From: Cristatella mucedo
Lineage: Eukaryota > Bryozoa > Phylactolaemata > Cristatellidae
Length of the DNA: 64,000 nucleotides
NCBI GenBank assembly: GCA_009760855.2
Contig: WPIO01000002.1
Location: 9,101,001 to 9,165,000 of the forward strand
Direction of reading: 5' to 3'
Shown: positions 42,848 to 54,359 of the stretch, piece after piece
Layout of the letters: each line of letters starts with the position of its first letter
Position numbering within the stretch: position 1 is the first letter of the stretch
Translations under genes and position numbers: made by a program
The notes under the pieces: model-generated
The model's input: only the letters and a program-made list of their open reading frames with translations
Told to the model about the DNA's origin: nothing
Databases searched by the model: none

Positions 42848-43010
42848 TATTAGTTGATTTAACAGCTTCGTGTGTATAGCAGCAGAAGCCTTAACGGGTA
42901 TCACCAGCGCTTGAATTGGCAATAAAGGATCGCCTACTGCAGGATTCGAACCACCACATCGGTCGTGAAGAGCGAGCACCTTACCCCTACTGGGCTATTG
43001 GCAAAGCATC
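42848..43010 (-). mobile_element. SINE C, diverged
   Basis: Minus copy: plus strand GTTGATTTAACAGCTTCGTG, AATAAAGGATCGCCTACTGC, AGGATTCGAACCACCAC and CCTTACCCCTACTGGGCTAT. Confidence 0.82.
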
Positions 43011-43324
43011 TACCACTCTGTCTCAAGCTTGAACAGTAAACATTCATTTTGTAAAAAGGCATGCCTTCTCATTCAACCCTAAAGGCCATTCAGTGTGCTC
43101 ATTCTATGGGCATTCTACTATTGCTTCTTTTTTCTCTTTCTCTTTCATCTTGCGGCAGAGAAAGGTATCAATCGGACGCCAGCCATTTTACTCCTTGTAC
43201 TCGTCTTCTTGTTTTCTTATTCTTTTTGACAGCAAACACAACGAGAAAAAATACAACGGGATTCGGCTCGAGAGAGCGTAGGCGGCAATGCAAAAGTGGA
43301 TGCCTTATTGAGCCGTATTGAACG

Positions 43325-43495
43325 TCGTAGGAGTGGCAGTCTACCGATTGCTCAATCGGTAGACCACTGAACTGGTAAAAATGAAGATTGCAGGATCGTT
43401 CCCAGCTCGAGGTCAAACTCTTTGCAGATGTCTAGTCCCGTGCCAGATGGCAGTAGGCTACTCTGTACTTCGAACAACTCACACCAAACTCAGGC
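43325..43495 (+). mobile_element. SINE E, tRNA-derived, copy 1
   Basis: GATTGCTCAATCGGTAGACC resembles the D-arm/box A of tRNAs with a GCTCA.(T/C)GGTAGAGC motif. A decayed box B (CCAGCTCGAGGTC) follows, then GCAGTAGGCTACTCTGTACT, shared with 57125-57295. The anticodon arm and acceptor stem do not fold as a tRNA. Confidence 0.6.
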
Positions 43496-43758
43496 AGTAG
43501 CTTTTTTGTGGCACAAAGACTGTCGGTGGAATAACCTAAGGAAGAAATAGCTAGATGTGCAGTCAAAATTTCTCCTATCAGCCCAACATGGGTTCAGTAG
43601 AACAAGCCACAGAGTCTAGTAATAATTTTTGCAGCAAGTTTTTGGTAAGTAATGCCAACATAGCATGCTGGCGACTCCTTTCCTATCCCCTTTCAGGATG
43701 ATGCAGTCGCTTTTCACTTTCAACTACATAGCTGAGAGCTACCGAACTATATCTAGGA

Positions 43759-43933
43759 CAGCGGCTCTCAACCTGTGGGTCGCAACCCCTTTGGGGGTCG
43801 AACAGGAGAGTTGCCTAAGACCATCGGATAACAAGCATTCCCACACTTTGGACACAATAATTTTATGGTTGGGGGTCACCACAACATGAACTGCATTAAA
43901 GGGTCGATGCATTAAGAAGGTTGAGAACCAATG
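43759..43933 (+). mobile_element. hAT MITE closely resembling SPIN
   Basis: Left end CAGCGGCTCTCAACCTGTGG and right end AGGTTGAGAACCAATG form a 16-bp terminal inverted repeat (13 of 16 match). Internal blocks GTCGCAACCCCTTTGGGGGT, GCCTAAGACCATCGGATAAC, ATAATTTTATGGTTGGGGGT and CACCACAACATGAACTG are what I recall of the SPIN family consensus. Flanking octamers ATCTAGGA (43751-43758) and ACCTAAGA (43934-43941) fit a mutated 8-bp hAT target duplication. No transposase; at 175 bp it is shorter than typical SPIN MITEs through small deletions. Confidence 0.85.
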
Positions 43934-46039
43934 ACCTAAGAGGTGGAAACCAAGATAATGAGCCTCAATTGACTAATTGTCTGCTTTATGGTATTATAGA
44001 TGGCTCATTGTGCCATCCCAGATTATCTTCCTTCTGAATTTCTTCCAATAATTACAGCAGCTGCTCTTTATGGCTTCGTCGAACTCTTTATAACCGTCGT
44101 TCGTCTCTTTATAACCAGCCATACTAATGTACAGGCTTTGTCAGTTTATTCCTGTTGCATTAGGATGCCCGTGCTAAGACATGCTGCATCTGACATCCAT
44201 ACTAGGCCCATGGGATGGGGTGGCCTAGGCCACAGCCCCCTGGACCGACATGAAAAAGGCGCATCCGGTTGCCGAGCATGGTTGCCAAGCTGCCTGCAAG
44301 GTCCTATTTACGTTCCTCCGACTGACTGCCACAGACCGGTGGCTAGCCTGAGGTCGAAGTCCTGCCCCTCTGTGGTTTAATCCTGGCCACTGCACATTTC
44401 ATGTGGATGTGGTCGACGTTACTCGAGCAGTTGCCTGACTACATGGCCTGCAAATAGACTCCTGACTTTCCTGATTCCTGAAGAAGTTTTGCTCGCGATG
44501 CTACAGAGATTAGAGCAGTCCACAGCCAAGCTGTGCAAGGAATCCACTAAATTTTATGCTACCAGCCCATGCATGCTCACGGGTGCCCGAATTCAACTTT
44601 TAAATGTAAACCAACGTCAACAATCAAGTAGTTCTTGAATGAAACGATCGAGAGTTGCAATACACCGAAGGAAAAGGTTAGCACACTTGGACAAAGCAGG
44701 CGGCTGCTGCTTTGCCGCACAACATCAACAAAACATCGACAAAAATGCAAAATAACTGGTGCCTACAATTTGGCACTTGCACCGAAGAAAACAGAAAATT
44801 CTCACTCTTGAGAGGGTCATCCATATATATCTGCTGCGCACTCCTCGACGGTGAGAAGTAGTAGAGCCGAAAAGACGTGCCAATGAAGCATGTGCACAAA
44901 TACGGACACAAATACAAACACTATATATAAATATTTATCTATGTCTTCCTCTCTCGACCTCGATGGGGTGGGGATACCGACATGTACCTCTGCTGGCATG
45001 CTAGCCCATTGGCTGGGAGGAGGAAGCCACAGGTGCACCAGCCGGTTGCTTCGTCAGACTGCTGTTGCAAACTTTAAAAATCCGTCTACATTCGAAGGCG
45101 ATGGACACGCGGCAGCCGCAGCCGAGAGATAGCACATAGGCCCAAAGGGGCGCAAACGAAGGGGAGGGGGCTAGCCTCTAGGCCAAGCAGCAAGCCGTGC
45201 AGCAGTTCCATAGGAGACAGGCTGGGTACACCTGGGCACAGCACTGACGGCCAGATGCTTCCCCTGGCCGAAGGTACTGAAGCTTAAACCGAAAAACTCG
45301 GGTTGTCCCGGCCCACGATACTCACATGCCAGAACGATACTCACCGACCCTCAGAGGCCCACTCTCGTGCTCGGCAGGTGGGGTTCGACACGACATCCCT
45401 AGGCAGCTTCGGCAGTCGGTTGGCAGTCGGTTGGCAGTCGATGCAACCTTGACCACGACGAACCAACTCGAAGCAGCTACCGACAGGAGCAGTTGCAGCA
45501 ATCGGTGGAGTGGGAGGTGGAGTGCTAGCTCAAAGCTGATAGTGGGTCCTCAACCGTCGCCGATGTGTTACCCCGAGACGATGCATCAGCAGCTAAATAG
45601 TGTCTGTGCTCGGCAGGCTATTGCCGGCCGGCTTCTGCTATCGGTGACCTGGGAGCATTCTATGACTATGAATAAACATAGCCTGTCCACAGACCTGTCG
45701 GAAGCCAACTGGGTCCCATAGGGACAAGGCGCTGCTAATGGATGTAATGGTGAAAGAGGTGGAGATTGGCAGCCTGCAACAAAATTAACCAATAGCCTCC
45801 CGACAGACCCTTACGTGCACCGGAAAAGATTCACTCCGGCAGGAAATCCTTGCCATCGCCTTCCAATGAGTCTACGGCTGGATGTTTAAGGATGCCCTAA
45901 GATATGCTGCTGGTGTGCCGCATCCTGCTCCTATGCATTTCAACAGCCCGTATCACTCACTAGAAGCCCACTCGAGTGTGAATCTATGCTTCCTTTCTCG
46001 GCTGTTTTCACATCGGGTTGATTAAAAAGCAATTACTTA

Positions 46040-46170
46040 AACTGCTTTTGGCTATCCCATGCCTACCGAAAGCAGCTTAGGCTACAGAAAACTCTCGTGG
46101 GTAACACCCACTTGGTCTTTGTGGCTCTTGGCAGTTACAGGCAAAGATATATTACATTGCATTACTGATT
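46040..46170 (+). repeat. Family D, copy 4
   Basis: GCCTACCGAAAGCAGCTTAG, GGTAACACCCACTTGGTCTT and TGTGGCTCTTGGCAGTTACA align with copies 1 and 3. One frame reads VTPTWSLWLLAVTG, close to the frame of copy 3. Confidence 0.65.
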
Positions 46171-46861
46171 ACAGCCGGTTCTCCAAAGAGTGAACAAGTC
46201 CAAGCAGATTTTTCTGCCACTGAATGGGTGAACTTTTTAGGATTGCCGTTTTACGATCGGTGACCACTGAAAACTCAGAGAAGGAGCAGTGCAGTCTATA
46301 CTACCGTAATATATCACGCTGCTCACAGTTTCCAGGTGCTCAGATCACACGACAAGTTCATGACGGTTAGAAATGACACAAGCCAAAACCAACCTCCCCT
46401 TCTCAGCTGACAAAAGATCTGCATGCCTGCTTGGGAGGTTTAGATACAGGGTGCAATTCTTATTCTTCTTGCCACCCAATAATTAAAAGAAGTAATTCAC
46501 AAAGCAGTCACTGAAGTCTCAAGAGCAAGGTCGCGGTACTAGATTAGTGCCCATCCTTCCAGATGGTACTATCGTCGAAGATTTATTGAGTTGGAGACCA
46601 GACAGAGAGACGATGAAATTTGTGCCAGGTCTCAGGGGTTCTGGATGAACTGAAATGCTATCCACTAATCAAAGAAGGACATGGAATAATAGCTAGCCAT
46701 CTAGCACTAAAGAGGCAATTCAGAAGGCAGTTTGCTTTAGGGAGCCAAATATATGACTAAATATAAAAAAATTGAAACGTGAAGCAGTACCCCATAATAA
46801 TATAATGCTGCAGTTTGTTTTCTCCCTCTGATTCTCACAGCATTTCTCTCACTCTTCTCAC

Positions 46862-46980
46862 TTTCTCTCCACCCCTCTCCCTCTCTCTGTGTCTCTCTCT
46901 CTCTCTGCCTCTGTCTGTCTCGCTCTGTCTGTCTGTCTCTGTCTGTCACTGTCTGTCTGTCTCTGTCTCCCTTGCTCTCA
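46862..46980. repeat. (CT)n/(CTGT)n microsatellite
   Basis: Pyrimidine-rich CTCT followed by CTGTCTGT units. Confidence 0.93.
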
Positions 46981-47277
46981 TGCAGGAGCAAGTACTGCAG
47001 ACGAGCCATCGGTGCCAACGGCAGCAAACAAACAGGAGCAGCACTGGCATTGTATCGACCAGCAGCAGTTAGTGGCTAGTGGCCATTTGATGGTATTTGA
47101 AAGTCAAGATGTAAGTCAAGCTCTCATAAGTCTCTAGGCCTGCACACCACTCGTAGAAGGAAAGTGACTCAAAATAGATGTCTCGTCTCTATTAATGCCC
47201 ATCCTTGATCAGTCTGTAAAGTTCTACTTTAAAATGGCTTTTGATGGAGTCTAAGGTTGGCGGTTCATCATTTAAAA

Positions 47278-47455
47278 AAACAATGCTAGCTGATTTAACA
47301 GCCTCTTTTTGTATAGCGACAGAAGAGCCTTTACGGCTATCACCACCGCTTGCAGTGACGATAATGGATCGCCCACGACAGGATTCGAACCCACGACCTC
47401 GGGGCCAAGGTCTTGAAAGGCAAACGCCTTACCCAGTGAGCCATTACGGCTCACC
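47278..47455 (-). mobile_element. SINE C, full length
   Basis: Minus copy: plus strand GCTAGCTGATTTAACAGCCT, GCCTTTACGGCTATCACCAC, AGGATTCGAACCCACGACCT and AGTGAGCCATTACGGCTCAC. Confidence 0.9.
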
Positions 47456-48331
47456 AATTTACGTAATTAGCAGGTACTTGACACAGCCGTCGATCGAGCA
47501 GGAGTATCCTAACCATGACGGCAGTAAAATGAGCTGGACTCACATTATACTCAGTTGCTTGTAAAAGGCAAGGGAGTAGCACGTAGTCAAGGAAGCACAA
47601 AAGACTTGGCAAGCAAGGATTTCCAGGATATGAAGCACACATCAGAGACGCCGAGCATCAGCCGACGTTACTACCTCAAATGCCGGGAGGCTGCATCCAA
47701 CTAACCTCCCGGGTACAACCACGAGCAGGTTCGCGGCAACCTAATGGCACATCGCCTCAATACTTCTGTATACGTACAGCTATTCTACAGTACTGTACAC
47801 CTTCAGGTCAGCTCTGGCACATCCAATTGGCAGCTCGTATAACTTTCCTTTTCGAGTTTGCGTTTTACATGCCCAGCTCGTAAGGGAAGGCAATCTTGGC
47901 CAAGCCGGTATGCAAGCGAAGCATGCTTGCCAATAAGTGATTCCTGCGACGAAGCAAAGCTGCCGTCGATCCCAGCTGTTAGGAGCAAATGGAAAGCCGT
48001 TTATTGCTGTCTCTCGTGCTGCCCAGACTCAGGTCTCTCTGAGCTTGAGTTTCATTCACCAGACCCCAGTGGGGACCGTCATCCCTGCTAATCGCCACGC
48101 ACTACTTGGAAAAACATCAGCCCCGTCTGATCTTGGGAGCTTTTAGAGCCGATAGAGCGGAACAGTGCGAGTGTGGCCTCACTGACCTGAAGTGATCTTT
48201 ACAGGCAGCACCCGATGGGTCTCGACAGGTTTCGTCGGATGTCCAGCTAGACCTGCTTTACTCAGCTGTAATGTGCTAATTCAGTTGGTAATTTATCACC
48301 AGGCCTGCGTCCCAACTTCGGCACAATCATG

Positions 48332-48495
48332 ACGCATTGGTTTGGCCCTGTGGTTAAGGTGCTTGCCTTTGAAGATCGAGGTAAAAGTGAATGCATTTGA
48401 TGACCGAGGTTGTGGGCTCGAGCCTGCGGCGCAGGGAAAGCACCTGAATAGAGATTAAGTTCTCTAAGAGGACTGTACTGTATGTGATTGTATAT
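48332..48495 (+). mobile_element. SINE B, with tRNA-part insertion
   Basis: TTTGGCCCTGTGGTTAAGGT, GTGGGCTCGAGCCTGCGGC and AAGCACCTGAATAGAGATTA. About 25 bp is inserted between boxes A and B. Confidence 0.82.
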
Positions 48496-49377
48496 GTGAG
48501 TCATAATAAATGGCTGACAGATTCGCATGCACAGGACGCAGCCGACTGAGCCAAATCTGAGTAGGGGCATCACCAGAGCAATCGGGCTGCTGCATCCGTG
48601 GCAAGGAACCAAGCTGCTCAATTAAAAACACATAAAACCGACACTATGCTTGTGCTAGAGCACCAAGCGACTTGACAGCCCAGTTGATCACGCCCATAAA
48701 GTTGCCTAGCGCTAAAACAAGCTCGGTTATGGGTGGAACAAGCTGACGCCTGACCACTAAAAGGCACGAATGCATTCCTATACATCGAGGTTCAAAAACC
48801 AAGTGCAGCCACCAAAAAGCGCTCTGCTTTGACAGAAAGGAAACATCGATTCACTCGAGCTCATCGCATTTGTGGACAGAAAAGAGCTGCCCTCATCCGA
48901 AATGTACTGAATGCGCTCGGTCGAGCCGGGACGTTGCAAAGCAGAGCATCAAAATGCAACGAAGAGCAGCCAAAGCCGAAGCCAGGCCGACTAGAAGCAT
49001 TCTGGTCAAAATAATCCACCTGGCCGTTTAGTAGCTATAGAGATTAAGAATGGAATAGAGGTGAGGGATTGGATGACCGAAAGCCAAGACTCTCTGCTGG
49101 CAGTTACCCATTACCCGTGGCAACTGACAGCATGTAGTCGTTGCCACTGGCTGCCCGTGGCAGCAGGGGCTCGATGGCAGCAGTCCCGACAGTACAGTCC
49201 CTTGGTAGCCATGCTTTTTTCGACTGAAGATGCAACACGGGGCACAGTCACGAGTTTATTAAATATAAGAAGACACCTTGACCTTGCCTAAGGCAGAAGG
49301 GGCGCGTCACGCTGGCTGCCTCAAGTCTAGGGCTAGGTCCAAGGAGACCAGGGCATTTGCATCTATATAATATAATA

Positions 49378-49449
49378 TAATAATAGTAATGCACTTGATA
49401 AAGCACCCTCAGAGAACTCAATCTCTCTCTAGGCACTTTACATTTGCTG
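49378..49449 (-). mobile_element. LINE A tail fragment abutting SINE B
   Basis: Plus strand ATAATAGTAATGCACTTGAT, AAAGCACCCTCAGAGAACTC and TAGGCACTTTACATTTGCTG. It stops exactly where a SINE B begins, in the same orientation. Confidence 0.85.
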
Positions 49450-49592
49450 AAATATATAATTCATTTGTACAGCGCCCTAAGAGAACTTATACACTATTCA
49501 AGTGCTTCACATGTGCCTCGGGGCTCGAGCCCGCGACCTCTGCCAGACCTTGGTCGGGGAGAGCACCTTAACTGCTGCATCAAACCAACAAC
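49450..49592 (-). mobile_element. SINE B, near full length
   Basis: Minus copy: ATTCATTTGTACAGCGCCCT, CGGGGCTCGAGCCCGCGACC, CAGACCTTGGTCGGGGAGAG and CACCTTAACTGCTGCATCAA on plus. Confidence 0.88.
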
Positions 49593-50426
49593 AGCTACAG
49601 CTGCTAGCATTCGGGCGAACTTTAATTAAGATCACACGAAGGAATTTGCAATACCGAGCTTTGGCACAAGCATCCCTGTCCACCACCACACAACAGGGAC
49701 CGGCTTGGTTTCTTTAGAATAGGCTTTCCGATATCGCTCGTTAAACACTAAGAAAAAGCCATAGAGCTCCCAGAACTCACATATCGTTAGTCTGCCTTTA
49801 CACGTGGGCAAAATCACACGGTGAGACTCGTTCAAGAGCCTGGTGAAGTGCTTCTTCCCATATCTTGTGGGGCATGATTATTATGCACGAAGCTGAGCCA
49901 ACACATACAGGGGCGCGGTTCGTAGCATCGGTGGCGAGAACTGCTGCGGCATTCTGTTTCAATGAACGAGTGCAAGACACACTCCCATGCAACTGCGACC
50001 GAAATGTTATGCCTTTTGTGGATATCGGAAAGGACTTTGACAGCATGCAGTAAGAGCCAGAGGTGAAATGTGTTTGGCAAGGGTGGAACAACCACAGGAA
50101 GGGGTAACAGCTGTAAAGGACCAATACTCAGCATCCACTACGAAAATAGACACGAGCATAGAAAATCGGCCCTCAACTCAAAAAAATGCAAAATCGGCTG
50201 AAAATAATGCATATCGCACACCGTGACACGTTTTGTGAACATGAATGAATAACGATTATGTGTGGATCATAAAGCTGAAGGAAAACAAGGATACTCAAGA
50301 GCAGCACAGCAGCTTTTGCAAACTGCTCCACAGATTACCAGCCTAAAGAACTTCCGTGGTCACACGTAGCCTTAGGGTGGTGGTAGTAGGTTCAACCCCC
50401 TAACAGCTGCTGCTGCTGCTGCTAAA

Positions 50427-50510
50427 AATAATAACAAGAATAATAATAAGACATTTGTAATGCACACTCAAGAGAACTAAATCTCTCTCTAGGGCACTTT
50501 GCATATTATA
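50427..50510 (-). mobile_element. LINE A tail fragment
   Basis: Plus strand (AATAAT)n then ACATTTGTAATGCACACTCA and AACTAAATCTCTCTCTAGGG. Confidence 0.75.
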
Positions 50511-52079
50511 TAGTGGGTCTATTAGCAGCGATGCTAATTTGAGTTTGGACCTGTGATATAGTTTAACCTTAGCTAAGATCTAATGCCACAAGAACTAAGG
50601 CGGTAGAATACAGGCCTTTACCTATAAAGCAATATATAAGCTACCGCGGCAGAAGGGACATTGCCACGTTTGCCTTACAGAGATGATGGTGTTTTGATGC
50701 ACAATGGTTTTGCAGCCTCATCCTCGTGCCCCAACGAGCAAATTAACCAGCGCTCACAAAGATTGAGCGCCAAGTATTTATCAGACGATAAACTCTGCTT
50801 CCCAACCAAAGACCTCTCAGCCAGGACTCACCAACTCCAGCCGAGTGGCTGCCAGCCAGAACGGTGGGCACGCACAGGAGCATCATACTCAAATTTTGTT
50901 GCTGTGGTATGCTAGATCATTAGCTACCACACAACTGTTTCCACTAAATTTACTACTCCCTCTGTGTGAAAAATAATCCAGAATAAGAAGAGCAGAAATA
51001 TGGGCCACTGAGAGTACATAAATAGGGCATTAATGCTGGAAGCAGGGTACAAAAACAAGAGCAAAATACATTCAGGACATTGTACTTATGCAATTTCTTA
51101 GACATATGTTGCATGCTTTCATTCACCAGTAGCCATCAAAGTCAATCCGATGCTTTTGATGAAGTTAAACCTTTGATAAATATCCTGTCATTTCCTGTTC
51201 AAATTTATAGAAACTGTAGTGAGCTGCAAAAGCCACGGATAATCTGGCTCCACAAAGTTGTCAGCTTTGTAGATTTTTTGCGAGTATGCTGTTGCTACTC
51301 TTAAGCTCCAAGAAGGTTCAAACGTTCAAAATTATTAAAATAGCAAACCGTTAACTATTTGAGCAAAGGCTGTATTGTGGGCCAGATTATCCACAATTTT
51401 CAAATGGCGTTCTAATTTGGATCTGTTAAATTTCAAGACTTTTCGATTGCATTTTTTGATTGTTTTTTTTTGACAGAATCATAAAACCGATAATAACTCG
51501 TGGCAGGACGAATCCGCTGCTGGAGAAGAGCAATCAGGAGCTTCACCAGTCAATTAGCTCAGGTGCATGGCAGGGAGATGGGAGGCAGGGAGATGCTAAG
51601 CTCGCAGATGCGCCGCCGGAGGATGCGAAGCAGAGATATTCCAGCAAGCAGGGGGTCCAATGCAAGAGTATATGTGCAGAATGTCTATACAATGCTGAAT
51701 TAGGCAGAGTCTCTCAGCAAGTTCTGCTGGATCTCTCGACAGCGTTTGGTAGCATTGATTACATAGTCTCTCTTGAGTGCCAATCATCTTGCCTAGGCTT
51801 AACTGGCAATGGTTTAGGTCTTCACAGCAACATAGACAAGATCGGAGAGTCCATCAATAAGGTAGCAGACTCCTTATTTGATTCGTGTCTCTCAATTATC
51901 CAACCCACAGGGATCTCCTTCCTCAATACTGTATAGCACTTCAATGTCTACATTCAAGGTGGCCACGAGTGACAGCCTGAATAGCATTTAACAATAATTG
52001 ACGACTACTAGTCTTCTGGACCCTATTTTCACTGTCCTTCTTCTAGGATGCATAGATATGCTGATGCCATGCATAACTA

Positions 52080-53640
52080 ACATAAGAATATGTCCTCAAC
52101 TTCAGGTCATGTCCCTGAACCTTTTAAAAATGCCGTTGTTAGGCCACTAATTATAAAGCAACGCTAGAATAGACCAGGAGCACTTATGCAGCTTCCTCCT
52201 AGTCTCCTCTCTACCGTTCCTATCAAAGACTGGAACGAGTTGTAGCAGACCAGCTGAACGCTTACATTGAAACTTCAAACTGGGAAAGCAAGTTCCACTC
52301 TTGCTTTAGAGCTAATCAGTCAAAAGAGTCAGCATTGCTTAGGGTTTACACCTTCTCAGGAATGCAGCCTCCGGTAAAGTCTCTATGCTTGTAGCACTTG
52401 ATATTGTTGATGACTAGTGTGTCTCAAATGCTTTGCATCTTGCTGGGGCATCACTGTCACTGCACAACGGTGGTTCAAGTCCTATCTCAGTGGAAGAGAC
52501 CAGATTATTGATATGAAGGGAAAAAGAGCATCTGAGGAATCAATTAAGCACAGGGTACCTCGGTGCACCGTGCTTGGTCTGCTTCTCTTAACAGTCTACA
52601 CTCTCACTCTTGCTAATGCGATCGCCAAGCACAACCTAGTTTTTCACTTCCATACAGATGATACTCAGTTGTACCTTTGCTTTGATCCCTCCCAGCTCTC
52701 GAGCTTGACAAACTCTCTCAACTCCCTTGCTGCTTATATTGCTGACATCCTCAAACTTTCTCAAATTAAATTGACGATAAAACCAATTAGTTATCGGCTC
52801 TGCCAGCATATCTGCTTTAGCATCTGCAGAAATCTAGTTATCCTGTTCCAAAGTGACCTTGCACTGTACGACCACATCAGCTTGCAATAAAGTCTCCCTA
52901 CTTTTAGCTACACCGCATAGCTAAATTTCGGGCTTGCTTAGGCAGGGATACTATATCAAAATTGGTCCATGCATTTGTAACATCCTGTCTCGGCTTCTGC
53001 AACTCATTGCTTACTGATATACCTGCCTGTGCAATCAGGCTCTTACAGTTGGTGCAAAACTCTGCAGCTAGGCTTGTCTGTCGTGAGCATCACGGTTTCC
53101 CTTCACACCACTTCTTGCCGACCTGCAATGAGTCCAAATCCAGCAGCACATCGCCTTCAAGGATCTGTCACACACTGTAAGGTCCCTTCAGTCTCAGCTC
53201 CAGCCAACCTTTCAGATCTACTCCCCCACCAGGCTAGCATCGTACCGCATGCTTTTCGGAATCTAATCGTTTACCTATACCTCGTACAAACCTCAAACCC
53301 TTTGGAGACCGTACATTGCTTTCGTTTGCTCTCCATGGCTGGAACTCACTCTCGATTGACGTTACTACATTACCTGAATTTATACTTAAAAAGAAGCTAC
53401 AGACACACCTATTTATCCCAGTATTTAGTGGGTCCTCGTGATTTGTCCTGTGTGTGCTTATGTGTGCTGACACTGTGCACGCCACCACTAACCATGTTAC
53501 GCATGTTGACACTGTGTATGTTACCACTAACCATATGGTCACGCTCCATTAACAGCATATGTAGAGTGCCTAGAAAGAGATTAGGTCCTCTGAGGGCACT
53601 TGTACACAAGTATAATCATCAATTTTGCTATTAAGAATAG
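52080..53640 (+). mobile_element. LINE A, reverse transcriptase region to tail
   Basis: Longest LINE A copy. Frame pieces give GHVPEPFKNAVVRPLI and ADQLNAYIE (RT fingers), WFKSYLSGRDQ, HRVPRCTVLGLLLLTVYT (degraded PQGSVLGP motif), FHTDDTQLYLCFDP (degraded catalytic YADD), LVQNSAARLVCREH, then the C-terminus, 3' UTR and tail GTAGAGTGCCTAGAAAGAGA. The damaged catalytic box and many stops make it inactive. The upstream ORF 51460-51936 (LLDLSTAFGSIDY) resembles an RT motif but is out of order. Confidence 0.9.
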
Positions 53641-53679
53641 TGCGGTCAAACTTGTCCAACCTATCCGAATTAGACTTCT

Positions 53680-54110
53680 GTAGCTCACTAATCACACGTC
53701 CTTCAGCCTGTGCAATACCACGGTTATAGTTGGTGTAAAACACTGCTGCTCGGCTTGCCAGTTGTGACCACGGTTACATTAAACCAGTCACTTGTACTCT
53801 GGCACTCACACTGGCTGCCCATCAAGCATCGACTTCAAGGACCTCAATTCCCTTGCTTAGGTCAACCGACAGGAAATACTTATTCCTCAGACTGTGCCTC
53901 GTATCATTTAATGGTCATTCTCTTCATGCTCTTCTCACTAAAGACTTTTAGTTGTACATCTAACCAACCTCAAACCCTATGTTGACCGTGCCTTCAGCTC
54001 GTAACGCTCTCAAAGCCTGGATGTCACTCCCAACTGACGTCATGACATCTCCTGACTTGACCACATTTAAAAGAAGCAAGAAACACACCCTCTTCCTGAA
54101 AGAATATGAA
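53680..54110 (+). mobile_element. LINE A-related ORF2 C-terminal fragment
   Basis: Second, more diverged copy directly downstream: SACQL, GCPSSIDFKDLN and LTNLKPYVDRAFSS. It ends in CTGACTTGACCACATTTAAA without the usual 3' UTR. Confidence 0.65.
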
Positions 54111-54282
54111 GGGCAGGACACACTCAAACCCTATAAGAGCCACTTGAAGCTGGTAGCTCATCTCACCGAGGTGACAGGCGAAGGTAAGGTGCTTTAGCCT
54201 CGCCAAGCCACACAGATGCAAGTCTGCTGCCAACCATATTTGCACCAAAAAAGCCGCCAAAGCTTCGAGTGTGCTAAGGAAA

Positions 54283-54359
54283 ATCCTTCTAGCACTCCCT
54301 CGTACCATCCGCTAAGTCACGCAGACCAAGCGGATGGTACGAGGGAGTGCTAGAAGGAT
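54283..54359. repeat. Perfect 31-bp inverted repeat, 15-nt spacer
   Basis: Arms 54283-54313 and 54329-54359 are exactly complementary (begin ATCCTTCTAGCACTCCCTCG). A partial further copy, ACGGATGGTACAGG, follows at 54361. Confidence 0.93.

Noticed and set aside
51460-51936. 158-codon ORF with LLDLSTAFGSIDY
   Set aside because: Resembles an RT motif, but it lies upstream of the RT finger region in the adjacent LINE copy and the rest is not RT-like. Too uncertain to call a separate gene.
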